This document shows, one piece after another, positions 35,931 to 47,079 of a stretch of 64,000 bases of DNA (positions within the stretch are counted from its first letter, which is position 1; the number at the start of each line of letters is the position of its first letter). This stretch comes from Glandiceps talaboti (lineage: Eukaryota; Hemichordata; Enteropneusta; Spengelidae): assembly GCF_964340395.1 (NCBI RefSeq), contig NC_135570.1, positions 12,644,822-12,708,821 of the forward strand, in the 5' to 3' direction. Under the pieces are notes generated by a model. It was not told the origin of the DNA. It worked only from the letters and a program-made list of their open reading frames with translations, and searched no databases. Position numbers and translations under genes: made by a program.

Positions 35931-36289
35931 TTAAAGTGGCCATATGGATGAGAATTTGGTATCTATTTTGGATTGTTATGTTATTTGATAAAACAGCTTC
36001 ATTATGTTTTTCTTCTTGAAAAAATAATGTGAAATAACATATACCAAGTCCATGTTCATAACTCAATACATTGCAAAAAGATGCAAAAAGTGTAAAAAGT
36101 TTGTTATTGTACGTACAATAACAAACATTTTACACATTGTTTGATGTTTTGCTGTTTATTGAGATGTGAACATGGACTTGGTATATGTTATTTCACATTA
36201 TTTTTTCAAATAGAAAAACATAGTGAAGCTGTTTTATCAAATAAAAATCCAAAATAAATACCAAATTCTCATCCATATGGCCACTTTAA
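35931..36289. mobile_element. 359-bp hairpin element (MITE) bounded by TTAA
   Basis: The whole segment folds on itself. TTAAAGTGGCCATATGGATG at 35931 is matched by CATCCATATGGCCACTTTAA ending at 36289, and ACATATACCAAGTCCATGTTC near 36040 by its complement near 36170. The centre is the palindrome TTGTTATTGTACGTACAATAACAA around 36112. The arms are about 175 bp with few mismatches and there is no loop. TTAA at both ends suggests a piggyBac-type target site, though it may simply be part of the inverted repeat. No open frame is present, so it is non-autonomous. Confidence 0.88.
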
Positions 36290-36734
36290 AAGTCACTTGT
36301 AGTATTCTACTAATTCAAATACACTAAACTATCACTTGCAATTGACTGAATTCAAACCTGGTATTTAAAATATAACATATTTTTATATGTATCCAAAAGT
36401 CAAGGAACTTCCTACTATGGAATCAACAGTTCTAACAATACTAGATCACAAATTGTAATGTCATAGAAGGCATGCATTGATAGTAACATTATACTAGAAT
36501 AATCAAGATAAGTATTTTCACTTTGAGTGAAAATTGTATAAACTCAGCTTGTGTCACTTTAATAATGTCATTCTTACTGCCTTGCTTCCTATTAATGTTG
36601 TTTTTTTGAGTTTCACAGAAAATACGATTGATTTTCTATTTTGTTGCAAGAAATGGTATTTCGATCACATTCTAGTCTACTACATGTAATAACAACTTTG
36701 TATTTATCAATTTGTTATAATGAGGAAAGAAAAG

Positions 36735-36812
36735 TGACACGTGTAGCAACTGAACCCACGTCCACCCCTAAACACTAGTCAGAGTGCTCTAACCAGCTGA
36801 GCTAAAGTGCCA
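36735..36812 (-). tRNA. tRNA-like sequence (pseudogene or SINE head)
   Basis: The minus strand starts GGCACTTTAGCTCAGCTGG and continues TTAGAGCACTCTGACTAG. TAGCTCAGCTGG is a good box A / D-arm, and about 40 bases on GTGGGTTCAGTTGC is a degenerate box B / T-arm. The anticodon arm CTCTG...  and the acceptor 3' side do not pair well, and box B departs from GGTTCGANTCC at three or so places. It is probably a decayed tRNA gene or tRNA-derived SINE. No isotype is assigned. Confidence 0.5.
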
Positions 36813-36814
36813 AC

Positions 36815-38284
36815 TGGTAGATAACATGAATTTATCCTGATAACGTGAATTTATCCTGATATGTACCTTCTTTCCTCGAGGCAGTGGTGAGAAGCCAACT
36901 CTGGATTCATAGTTACAAATGAAAATTTCCACTGAGTTAAAAATGTCTTTGTTTTTCTTGGTACCTAAAATAACTTAAAAGTTAAAGCAAGATACAGTAC
37001 CAATAAAAATGAAAGTAAACAATAATTTCAAAATCAATTCGTGAGTATGTAAACGCTTATTTTTTAAGTTTCCTTTACCCACCATGTTTCCTTTACAATA
37101 TTCTTTACCTTGGTGCCACAGATATATGTACATGTAACAGTTCTACAGGTAAACGACCGACACAGAAAGTGAAAGATAACCCAACCCAACCCAACCCAAA
37201 CTCTAGTGACCACACACAAAATATCAAAGTTCACAAACACAAAAGATGAAAGCATTTCAATTCTGTCATACCCGGCACTTTCCCACCAATATTTTTCACA
37301 CAAAATATTAGTTTTTGCAATATCTTTGTACATATCACATTTAATTTGAACCATAATATTAAAGATAAATATGATTTATAGTTATATTTTGGTGTCAAAA
37401 TTTTTGTCAAAGCAACAAAAATTCTGTTAGAAATGTTTGGTTTCAGACTAGGGTACGCCATGACTCCTCAAAGTATGACAATTCCGAACTTAAAGTTGAG
37501 GAATCACACTATGAATTTAACAAACAAACAGACCATGGACAGATTTTCCAGATCCATAAATTCTACTTTTTGAATTCGTCAGCTTGTTTTCTCTGATGTT
37601 ACACCTATACCTTGCAAACTTCACACTGCAGAACAAGCATATTTTCCAGACTCAAAATTCTTATTTATATTAACACTCCATCAGATCTTTTTCCCTGATG
37701 GTTTAAGATCCTCGTGTTACACCTCTCTGCCTTGCCCACTTTGCACCACAGAACAACAAAGGGCACACATCAGAAAAAAGTATTGAGAAAATACTTAAAC
37801 AAAACCAACTTAACGGCATGAATGGTCACTCAACTTTTATTTACCTTCAAAAGGTCAAACCATTGAGATTTTGAAATAAATCAAAACAAGACGGACTATA
37901 AGGAACAGTTAATTCAACTGACAAGGGACATTATTGTGTTACAATAGGGGTATTGGTGATCACTGGGCTAACTTCCAACAGAGTTAGATCCCATGAAAAA
38001 CTTGCTGAGAAATTTTCCCACAGGACGATTTCTTCTTGCGGTGAAAGTTCAACAAACTTAATTGAGAGTGTTATGACTGGGTATCTGATATAGTCTCTTT
38101 TGATCAGACATGGCTGCCAACGAACTGGAAATCTGTTATTGAGACTTAGTCATTTGTTTGTTGTGTTTGTTTTTTTCAATTTAGCATTGGCTCAGAATTA
38201 AGAAAATATTGAACACTGTACAGCTATATTTCCTGTTGATATCTTTCCTTATTTTTTGGCAATGCAAATTTTAACTCAACATTT
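36815..38284. other. Non-coding DNA without recognised features
   Basis: It contains a short (AACCC)n run at about 37180-37199. Minus-strand frames at 37064-37461 read as chance protein. Nothing else was recognised. Confidence 0.55.
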
Positions 38285-38730
38285 ACCAACCAATCATATC
38301 CTAACATTGAACTACCAATCATAACCTAACACTGAGCTACTAATCACAACCTAATACTGGACTACCAATCACAACCTAGTACTGAACTACCAATCACAAC
38401 CGAACACTAAACTACCAATCATAACCTGACTATGAATAACCAATCGTAACTACACAAAGAACAGGTAACCATAACTTCTTCCTGCATGCCTAAGTAACGC
38501 TTTCCTGGACCGCAAAAAACATTTTCCTGTTGTCAGAAGGTAGCCATGTGATTTTAAGATTATGTCCTAAACTGTGATACTAGACCACACTGCTGACTTG
38601 ACAGCTAACAACCAATCACAACTAGATACTGAATAAGTCAACCAATCACAACTTTGATCTTATCATCCAATCACAATCTCACTCTTATCATCCAATCACA
38701 ATCTTGTTCTTATCATCCAATCACTACAAA
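38285..38730. repeat. CCAATCA-bearing minisatellite, 25-bp unit
   Basis: The unit is roughly CTACCAATCACAACCTAACACTGAA; CCAAT at 38290 and 38315 shows the 25-bp step, and about seven units run to 38455. After a gap, a second block (about 38605-38725) has CCAATCACAA at 20-30-bp steps with ATCTTATCAT between. About eleven CCAAT words in total lie on the plus strand. Confidence 0.88.
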
Positions 38731-40770
38731 GAACACTAAACTATAGTACAACATTAGCTTTTCTCAATTTTTCCTTTTGGAAACCAAACACAACAGCAAG
38801 CAATCACTATTTTGGTAGTCAAAATATACCTGTGTTATTCACTACCCAAGACTGGATAAAACTTTTCCAGATCAATATAAATAAAGTTTTTCCAAAGTTT
38901 AGAAAATGCTCCAGTATTATTACATATCTAGCATTGTTCACCCTTCAGTCAGTCTTTGTTTTTCCGACAACCATTTACAAATTATTCAAAAACATAAATT
39001 TTCTCACATATCATATTACCTTTATTTATCACCTGGAGCACTCCAGAAAACAGAAATATTATGAATACTATTTTTTTTTAAATGTTATTACCTGACATGG
39101 CCAGTAGTTTTTACTATCAAAGGTTGTATTGCCCTCTTGAAATAGTGCTCACCACAGCCTAGCAACAGGATGGACCAGTGAACATGTACATGTATCTACC
39201 CACATGCACACAACAACTACCTTCACGTTTTGTAGGTGACTTATCAGTAGTAAAAGCATCCCTTGGCAGGCATCATGGGACAGTCTCAATACAGGTGTGG
39301 TAGTCTAGCCATGAATGTACAATAGATGTAGTGTTATTGACCAAAATACAATCACTTGATTCACGTCTCTACCAGACAACTAGCCTTGACTTGCAAAAAA
39401 AACTAAATCTGAAACCCATATTATTCTGTTCTAGATTCTATTGGAAGATGCAAAGATCTTAATTAATAATTACGAGAAAAAAATTTACCACAAATAACAT
39501 AAAAAGATGCAAAATGATATCAAGTAAATTTGGTTCCAGATACGCCAGAAATTAGTTTGAAAAAGGTTTTTAAAATATCAAATTACCTCCACAGAACGAG
39601 AAATTTAATACAGTTGTAATATGCTTATTAAATATTCCTTGATATCAATCATTGTGTGCTTTCCAGTGATGCAGTTTGTATTTGGTGTCAAATCTTGGAA
39701 AACACCAAGAAATACAACACATGTAAAACAAATATAACAGAATTTTTTTTTATCCTAAAATCTACTTTTGATTCTAACATCTTAAAGTTATTTGTACATT
39801 TGTATCCATGGTAAAAACAAACTTTGACTTTGCATAGGGGAAGAATTTTGCAAGTAAATTTTACACATCAAAATCCCCCCCAATGACCAATACAGCAAAC
39901 TATTACACAATGCATCATTATGTTCACTACATCGGTAACACAGAAGCCATAGTTGTCACCTTGTTTTGCACATTACAACCTCTCATGCCAAAATCACAAA
40001 GTGTGGAAAAGTTCACTTTTTGCAGCAAATTGTATCAAAACATAATTTGTTTGTTCAAATTAGCAAACTATAGATTCACATCATGAAAATGAGTCCAAAT
40101 TGTTCTAAAATTAAGAACTTGTTACCTGTACAGTCTTCCCGCCGTCCTGGAATGCTAAATATCCTATTTCACCACATTCACACAAGCAAATAAACAAATT
40201 CCAGTACATTCTCATGCAAATGGAAACTTCTTTTAGAAAACTGACAACCTGCCCCTTAAATGATTTATCAATCAAAATAAAGAAAGACATTTTTGAAATG
40301 AAAACTACCCCCTTTTTTAGAACATTGTGGTACACTTAACCCAATACAATGTAATCTCTACAAAAAACACTCGTGACTCTGTCTCCTGCACAAGAAAGAC
40401 AGCGTTATCTGAAAATCTGTCATTATAGCACATTTATCGAACTACATACAAATAGTCATGCTTTTCAAACTGTTCTCTGAGAAGTACGAGTACGTCGTCA
40501 CCCATGGCAACAAGCAAAGAATGTCAAAGGTATTTGACAGATCCAAAGGATAGTATCAAAGTATTCATTTTATTACCAGGTAATCTCTGCACAATACAAA
40601 ACATTCCGAAGATGACCGAAAATAACTTAATTCAATTAAACTTGTCTGGTACAATTTATGCTGGGAGGTTCACTAAATGATAATTTATCTTCGTTTAATT
40701 GGTAATAGCTATGTCTACTGCTGTATGAACTTTACATAACCCATGTCTGGATGGGCGACTTCCTCTCAGA
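38731..40770. other. Non-coding DNA without recognised features
   Basis: Several AT-rich open frames (38832, 39883; minus 40335-40111) were read without finding protein signatures. A 29-nt splice-bounded segment at 40126-40154 was considered and set aside. Confidence 0.5.
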
Positions 40771-40774
40771 CATC

Positions 40775-41110
40775 ACTGATGACTCAGTCAGACTTGTTTA
40801 CACCTGTACCAAATATTGCCAGATCAGTAGTTATTTAGGTGTGCACCTGTTATGCAAATAATCAGATATCACTGATCACTTAGTCAGTCATGTTTTAAAC
40901 TTGTAGCAAATATTGACCAATCAGTAGTTGTTTAGGCGTGCACCTGTTATGCAAATAATCAGATATCACTGATCACTTAAGTCAGTCATGTTAACACCAA
41001 CATGTATAGCAGACTTCAACCAATCAGTAGTTGTTTATGTGTGCATCAATTATGCAAATGCATTCAGTAAAGTACTTTACATCTAATTAAATGAGTGTAC
41101 ACCTGTTATG
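40775..41110 (+). repeat. Tandem repeat, 97-103-bp unit, with octamer motif
   Basis: GTGCACCTGTTATGCAAAT occurs at 40841 and 40938, and GTGCATCAATTATGCAAAT at 41041. Between them CACTGATCACTTAGTCAGTCATG and CAATCAGTAGTTGTTTA recur. Shorter relatives (ACACCTGGTATGCAAA) continue at about 41095, 41497 and 41565. Confidence 0.85.
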
Positions 41111-41639
41111 CAAATATTGTCCTGTATATTAAAGAGTAAATTAAATATATTTGATTACACCTGCTGAGCATATATTATCCTGTAAATTTCAACCTCAAAT
41201 GTAGGTGGGTCATATATATTATATATCTGTTTACCAAATATAGTTCTTTAATACCCAATTCAGACACCCAAAGTAACATTGGTGCTGCACTGGCGTAATG
41301 TTACAACTGAATTCTATGAACCTATCAAGTTTTCTTGTCTTATACTTTGCTAAAACTATATACAGCATGTGACAGGCAAACATGGTAGCTTCCAAGAATT
41401 CAGTTGTAACTTTATACTGGTGTAGAACCGACATAACTGTGCATGTCTGAACAGGGTATACATGTAAATCATATTACTATCTTGAAATTGAACATATGTA
41501 CACCTGGTATGCAAATATTGTCCTACAAATCATAAATTGAAATACAGATGGTCATACATGTATGTACACCTGGTATGCAAACACTAATAGCATTTATATT
41601 ACAACTTGAAATACATGTAGTTTGTCATGAGTAAACCTG

Positions 41640-42290
41640 TTCTATGTAGTTTGAAAATTTAACTGAAGTTTTTAGAATATATATATTTTTCATCTCCCTA
41701 CAAATATGACCTCCACCAGATATTACTTTCAAATGCAGACATTTCAAAATTCAACCACTGTACTACCCACTACATCATACATGGCAATTTTTAAGATTTC
41801 AAATATTTGTTATAGAACTTCCATTTATAAAGCAAACCTGTGAAATGTATTCCAACCCTTGAAATTTTGGTCAAATATGACAAACAAACAATTATACAAA
41901 CATTGACCACATGGTAACTTCCTGCTGTGAAATCAAAATGTGCTTGAATTCAATGGATAATATTTGAGTTATACTATACAGGGTATGTGTATATTGCATA
42001 GAAAACATAGTATATTACGATATGCAGGGTATCAGCAAAATTAGTTGTAAAGTTTCTACAGCATACATTATATCACAGTGTGCCCTCTAAGTCAATTTGA
42101 TACACCACTGACAAACATCACTGTCTGGCATTGAAATCCCAACTGTATAACTCCAGCTTGTTTCACGTGTCTCTTTCACTAGACATATGATAATAGCCCA
42201 TGCCTGATCAGTGTGCCATGTAATGACAGCCAAATTTTGTTGTTGTGGGTCAGTATGATAAAAACTGGGATTCACCACATAGTAAGAAAT
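41640..42290. other. Non-coding DNA without recognised features
   Basis: AT-rich with no open frame of interest. The minus-strand frame at 42278-42087 shows no domain pattern. Confidence 0.5.
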
Positions 42291-42294
42291 AGGG

Positions 42295-42492
42295 GAACAC
42301 CAAATTTTGGTGCATTACTAGAAATTGTGTGCATCAGTGGTGTGTCAAATTGTCTCAGAGAGCACACTGCTCCTGATAATACTGATGAGATATAAGCAAA
42401 AAATTTTGGATATGCTACAAAAAGAAATTTTGACTGTGAGTAGAAATTTTCATGTACATCAATTCCCTGTGAAGCACCAAAATTTGATGTTC
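42295..42492. repeat. Fold-back element, about 200 bp
   Basis: GAACACCAAATTTTGGTGC at 42295 is inverted as GCACCAAAATTTGATGTTC ending at 42492, and the similarity continues inward for about 40 bp. The arm core is itself palindromic (CACCAAATTTTGGTG). Confidence 0.7.
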
Positions 42493-42509
42493 TTTCATCC
42501 TTTAGAGTG

Positions 42510-44160
42510 AAGTGACTCACAAAGAAACAGTTGTTATCATTTTGACTCAACAAAAGTGTCTGTCTGTTACTAGAGGGTTCATCTTGCACTGTACTAGTTC
42601 GTTAACAAATATATGCAGAAATACAAATCAATCCACTGGACTCCTGCAAAATATACTGCAATTTGCTACAACAAAATAACTTCAACACACTTCTATGTTT
42701 GTGTGAGAAATACTGCAATGGCCTAACATGGGGTAACAGCTACATAAATCAATTTTTTGAGTTCCTGCAATACATACTGCAGTAGTCTAGTACTATCCTT
42801 GTAGAGATTCAATACCACGCTAGCATCCAGACTAATACTGCAGTGGTCTAACACACATAAACAACCATATAACTTGGATTACTGCAACACACACAGCAAT
42901 GGCCACACCAACATAACAGTCTCAGTCTGTACAAAGGATCCTGCAATATATACACCTGGCAAACACTGGTGATAGCATGGTATGTAATTTGGAATAAATA
43001 CTTTCAAAGTTTCAAACCAGATTTGGGGTAGTTCAACATAAAAACATAAATCCTAGCCAGATCCTACATGAACTTTTACGGCCAGGCAGAGAAAAAACAG
43101 AACTTTTGGAAACTATAACACCGGCATTTTCAGCAAACAAATAGATTATCTCTAGCTAGATTATCTCATCCTGTGATTTGTTCTTCATATGTTTAGACTA
43201 CTCAAATAAAGTACTATGTGTTGTGTGAATATACAGAAACCTTTGTTGTTCAAAAGTGAGTGCTGCCCAATGATACCTCTACCAAGTCATTTTAAGAAAA
43301 AAACGATGTTTTGTCCAACTGGAAATCCTATCCTTGAGCTCATTACTGCTAACAAGAAGTGTTTTTAGTTAGCGATTGTTCGGCAAGACCTTGCATTTTC
43401 AGAAAACAAAGTGAAGTCAAACTAATTCAGACTTCAAAAGCTCACAGGATAAACAAGGAGAGAGATGAAATTCTATCGTGGTCTTTTATAGTTCACCGGA
43501 TACAGGTATTATTTTGTGTTTCATACAAAGTGGTCATATTGGCATGTTTACAAGGTTCCAACAACTAATACAGCAGTGTACAAAGAACAGATATATAACA
43601 TACAAAATCAACATTGATTGATGCGACATAAACTGTCACTTGTCACTTAAGTGTCTACTCTGTCAATCTATTTCTGTGGCCAGCCATAATCCAATTACAG
43701 GTTTAACATACTCAACAGACCATACATAAAAGACACATAACTAGCCGTAGCTATAACTGAAAAAAACTCTTCATGTACTACTTTACAGACTTGACTAGAA
43801 TAAATAGTACTCATTTAACTTCTAAAGTCAAAACGTTTCTTGTTCTGTGATGTTAAACAAGGCAGAAAAGCCAAAATCAATTTTTGTACTACCATTCATC
43901 AACAGGATAGCATAGATTTAGTGATTATCAGTCACATGTCCAAGAATAGCCTGGAATACATACAGTGACACTCGAGTCAAAACATTTCACATCTTACAAT
44001 TTTAACGAAAGCCAAGAATCCATTTTTTTTTTACAACCATTCATCAATAAGACCACATGGATTTAACACGACTACAGACAATACATAAAAGATCAAACTT
44101 AGCTGATTAAGTTTAGCTATTAATAAAGAAAACTATATCAACGCTAGTCTATCTACTATA
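42510..44160. other. Non-coding DNA without recognised features
   Basis: Recurring short words such as TACTGCAGTGGTCTA / TACTGCAATGGCC at about 42710-42905 suggest a very degenerate repeat of about 60-70 bp. No exon was found. Confidence 0.5.
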
Positions 44161-44162
44161 CC

Positions 44163-44315
44163 CTGGGGCAATTCTGCTAACTTCAAAGCAAGCACAGGTC
44201 ACATGGTGCCAAGGTGCTGTCGAAGGCTTCCCAGAGCTGCGCACCAGAGATACTGACTGTCATTCTCAGCTTTTGTTCTGCAATCTTCCAAGTGCGGCTC
44301 CCGGTCTTACTATAA
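44163..44315 (-). pseudogene. Possible LINE reverse-transcriptase C-terminal scrap
   Basis: One minus-strand frame reads TGSRTWKIAEQKLRMTVSIS, then GAQLWEAFDSTLAPCDLCLL and stop. The pattern (F/I)xGxxLWxxxxxxL is common near the end of non-LTR retrotransposon ORF2 proteins. The segment is GC-richer than its flanks, and upstream frames are closed by stops. An alternative is a decayed exon; another frame reads ENDSQYLWCAALGSLRQHLG. The assignment is weak. Confidence 0.25.
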
Positions 44316-44319
44316 CACT

Positions 44320-46080
44320 ATATACATACATTCTCCTATACTGTACATAAATTCTATCATTGCTAACTGTGCTGATCTCTCCTTTTTCAAAAATAAGACT
44401 GTACAGTATTTTCAAAGCCTACAGGATAAACACATAGCAATGAATCAAAGTGGTAAGGAACTCAATCTCCTCACTGCCAAGATACTCATTTGTACATCAC
44501 AGCATGAGTTGTAATATTTCACCTTGGTGACTTTAAAAACCTTGTTATACATACTAACATAGAAGATACTGCAGTTCTTACAAATCTGTATCCAACACTT
44601 CAAGGATCACATAAAACGTGATGGCAAGAGCTGTCATGATGAAATGTCTACCTGAAGGATGAGCTTAGGCCTAAAAAAACTATGTGGTTCAAATTACACT
44701 CAATTTTAGAATAGGTGGGGTAGATAGATTTTTTTTTTCTCTTATGTGAGTGTCTAGTTCAGGTAGTTATGTTTTCCGTTGTTTTCCATATGGTCTCTGT
44801 TTTATTTATTTCTTCCAATCAGATGTACACCCATTACAGATTGGAAGAACAGTTTTATATCGTCTTTTTCAGTTGATGTCAGTTTTTGCATACAATATTT
44901 CTTGCGAGACTTCATAATTTTCGCGATTTTATTTATTTATTTTTTTCGAATGCGTACAAATAAAGTTTAGGGTCAGCAGTGAAAAATTAGGTGAGGTTAG
45001 AAACAAAGACTTATTTTTTTAGGCCTTGCAATCAATTTTATTAATCATACATGTATATTCATGGAAATTCTAAAAAGTATAGTTTCAATACGACAAAAGA
45101 ATAAATTGTCATTTTTATTTTAACTAAGTAGAATTATTCAATTCCTATATTTAGATTTTAGTGTTTGCAATTATTTAAAAATCAAGAGATGATATCTGCT
45201 TAATTTGAAATTCAAGAAAACTCTATTAAGAAATGTTATTAGTAATTTAAAATGGTTGCCATAGAATGTACACATACGTGTATTTCATTCCGACCTCTGA
45301 CCACATATTTCTAGTGACCTGCATTGAGTTTTGGTACTTCCCTATCTTAATCCGAGTACATGAAATACAAGATCACATGACTGCTACAACTCATGTGACC
45401 GGAACTCACCTGACTACAGGTGAAAGGCTGTTGACCTTGCAGCCAGACATAACATGTGGGACAGGGTACATCTAAACTTATCTGAAAATAAACATTAGCT
45501 GTAGGCTTATCTTAGCTGATTCCTAGTATCTGAGACAGATATAGGTTTATTTTAGGTAAACCAGTACGTGTGACCTGTACTGTGGTGAGTGTTGATGCAA
45601 TGATCTGGTTTTTTGACCTACAATGTAGTAAGTTTAATGTCAATGCCAAATCTGGGACAAAGCTTTAGAACGACATAAAACTTGACACACATCCACTTAC
45701 AGTCTGACAAGAAAGTTGGTTTGATACAAAGTTAGTATGTAGTGAGTACATGTAATGTCAACCCTCCAAGTCTAAGATACCAAACTTTTACGCCATATCA
45801 GGGTGCCCTCATCCATCTGCCTAGCCTTCTCAAAAACAGACCCAATTATGCCTGAATGAGGCAACGCATCTTGCAATCCATCCATCCCTTGCCTGTATCC
45901 AAATTTTAAGACAGTTTTACACACAACTTATAAAGCGATAAAAAGTAATGTAACTATGTTATATTTTGGTTAATGATTGGTAGAAAGACAGTTCTCATAA
46001 TGAGGGCGTCACCTAGCACCTCATCTTTCTTTGTACAAATGTAAATATGATCATTTATATATCAACCTGTTAGTGTTTTT
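44320..46080. other. Non-coding DNA without recognised features
   Basis: No convincing exons. The frame at 45266-45475 looks accidental. Confidence 0.5.
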
Positions 46081-46084
46081 GTTA

Positions 46085-46235
46085 AAGGTGGTATTAAAGT
46101 AGGTAAAGTCTACCTATGACCACAGGTTTCGGGGTTCCCTATAAAAATTATGGTATTTAGGTGCGGATATCATCACAAGTTTTAACGGAATTCCCCCTGC
46201 TGTTACTGGGGTTCCCAAACCTCAACAAAAACACT
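46085..46235 (+). repeat. Copy of the GGTAAA/GGGGTTCCC dispersed family
   Basis: It shares TTAAAGTAGGTAAAGTCTACC, GGGGTTCCCTATAAAAATTATGG and AACAAAAACACT words with 23345-23830 and 58095-58320. The family appears in both strands of the window and is diverged. Confidence 0.55.
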
Positions 46236-46511
46236 GATGCGTATCCATAAAATGCAAGGCACGATGTCATATTTTCAATTCGTTTAACTGTTATATGTGT
46301 ACACTTACAGACATGTACAATACATGAAGGCGCTATTTTATGAAAAGGTCTATTAGTTTACATTTCTGACAAGACAACAGAGGGCGATATTCAGTGAAAA
46401 GGTCTATTCAGAAAGTGTTTCACATGTGAATCTGAATAGCAAGAACTTCTTTCACTTTACAATACAAGTATCCGCTATACAGCACAAAATTTGGTCAATT
46501 TGTCAAGCATG

Positions 46512-47072
46512 ACCACAGTAACTTGTGGGCTAAGATTCTAATTTAGGGATGGTCTAGTACAAAATGTTTGTGTTATTAGGTATTTCCGAATATTCAAAAA
46601 ATACCATCATCGGTCTCTCTGCACCCAAATACAAACAAGTTTCACAACAAAACAACAATCAACCCAATAGTATGTTAACTCCAACTATCCAATAATATCA
46701 TAAGCTCGAGCAGGGTAGATTCATTTGTGACCGGCTGCCTCATGATGATACCATAGAAAGTGTCCTCTGCGTGAAAAATGTGCATAGTATATAGAATTTT
46801 AGAACTCGCATGCGTAGTCATTGCGCTGTAATGAATCCTCGGGTAAAACCACCCAAAAACACTGTATAGTATATAGGACGCATGTGCGTACTAGTCACTG
46901 AGCTGCTACGCGAGCTATAAAGTCCAAAATCAGCGTAATAACCAAAACAGTACCACCCATATGCAAAAACTGGTGACAGTACTTTTTGAATATCCATAAA
47001 CATGACATAATGCGAAAATTTTGTCCTAGGACCATCCTTGAATAGAATCTTAGCCTACAAATGACTGTGGTA
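46512..47072. mobile_element. 561-bp fold-back element with about 90-bp arms
   Basis: ACCACAGTAACTTGTGGGCT AAGATTCTA at 46512 is matched in inverted form by the end at 47072 (TAGAATCTTAGCCTACAAAT GACTGTGGT), and GGATGGTC and ACAAAAT words follow in both arms. The centre is CpG-richer and holds a direct repeat: GCATAGTATATAGAATTTT and ACTCGCATGCGTAGTCATTG near 46781-46825 are echoed at 46864-46900. No transposase frame is present. Confidence 0.82.
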
Positions 47073-47079
47073 TTGGAGG

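Noticed and set aside
40126-40154. A 29-nt segment on the minus strand flanked by TTTAG and GTAACA with phases that would fit upstream of exon 32020-31958 (IPGRREDCT).
   Set aside because: The acceptor has no pyrimidine tract, the segment is tiny, and a phase match has a one-in-three chance. No similarity to DLG5 was recognised.
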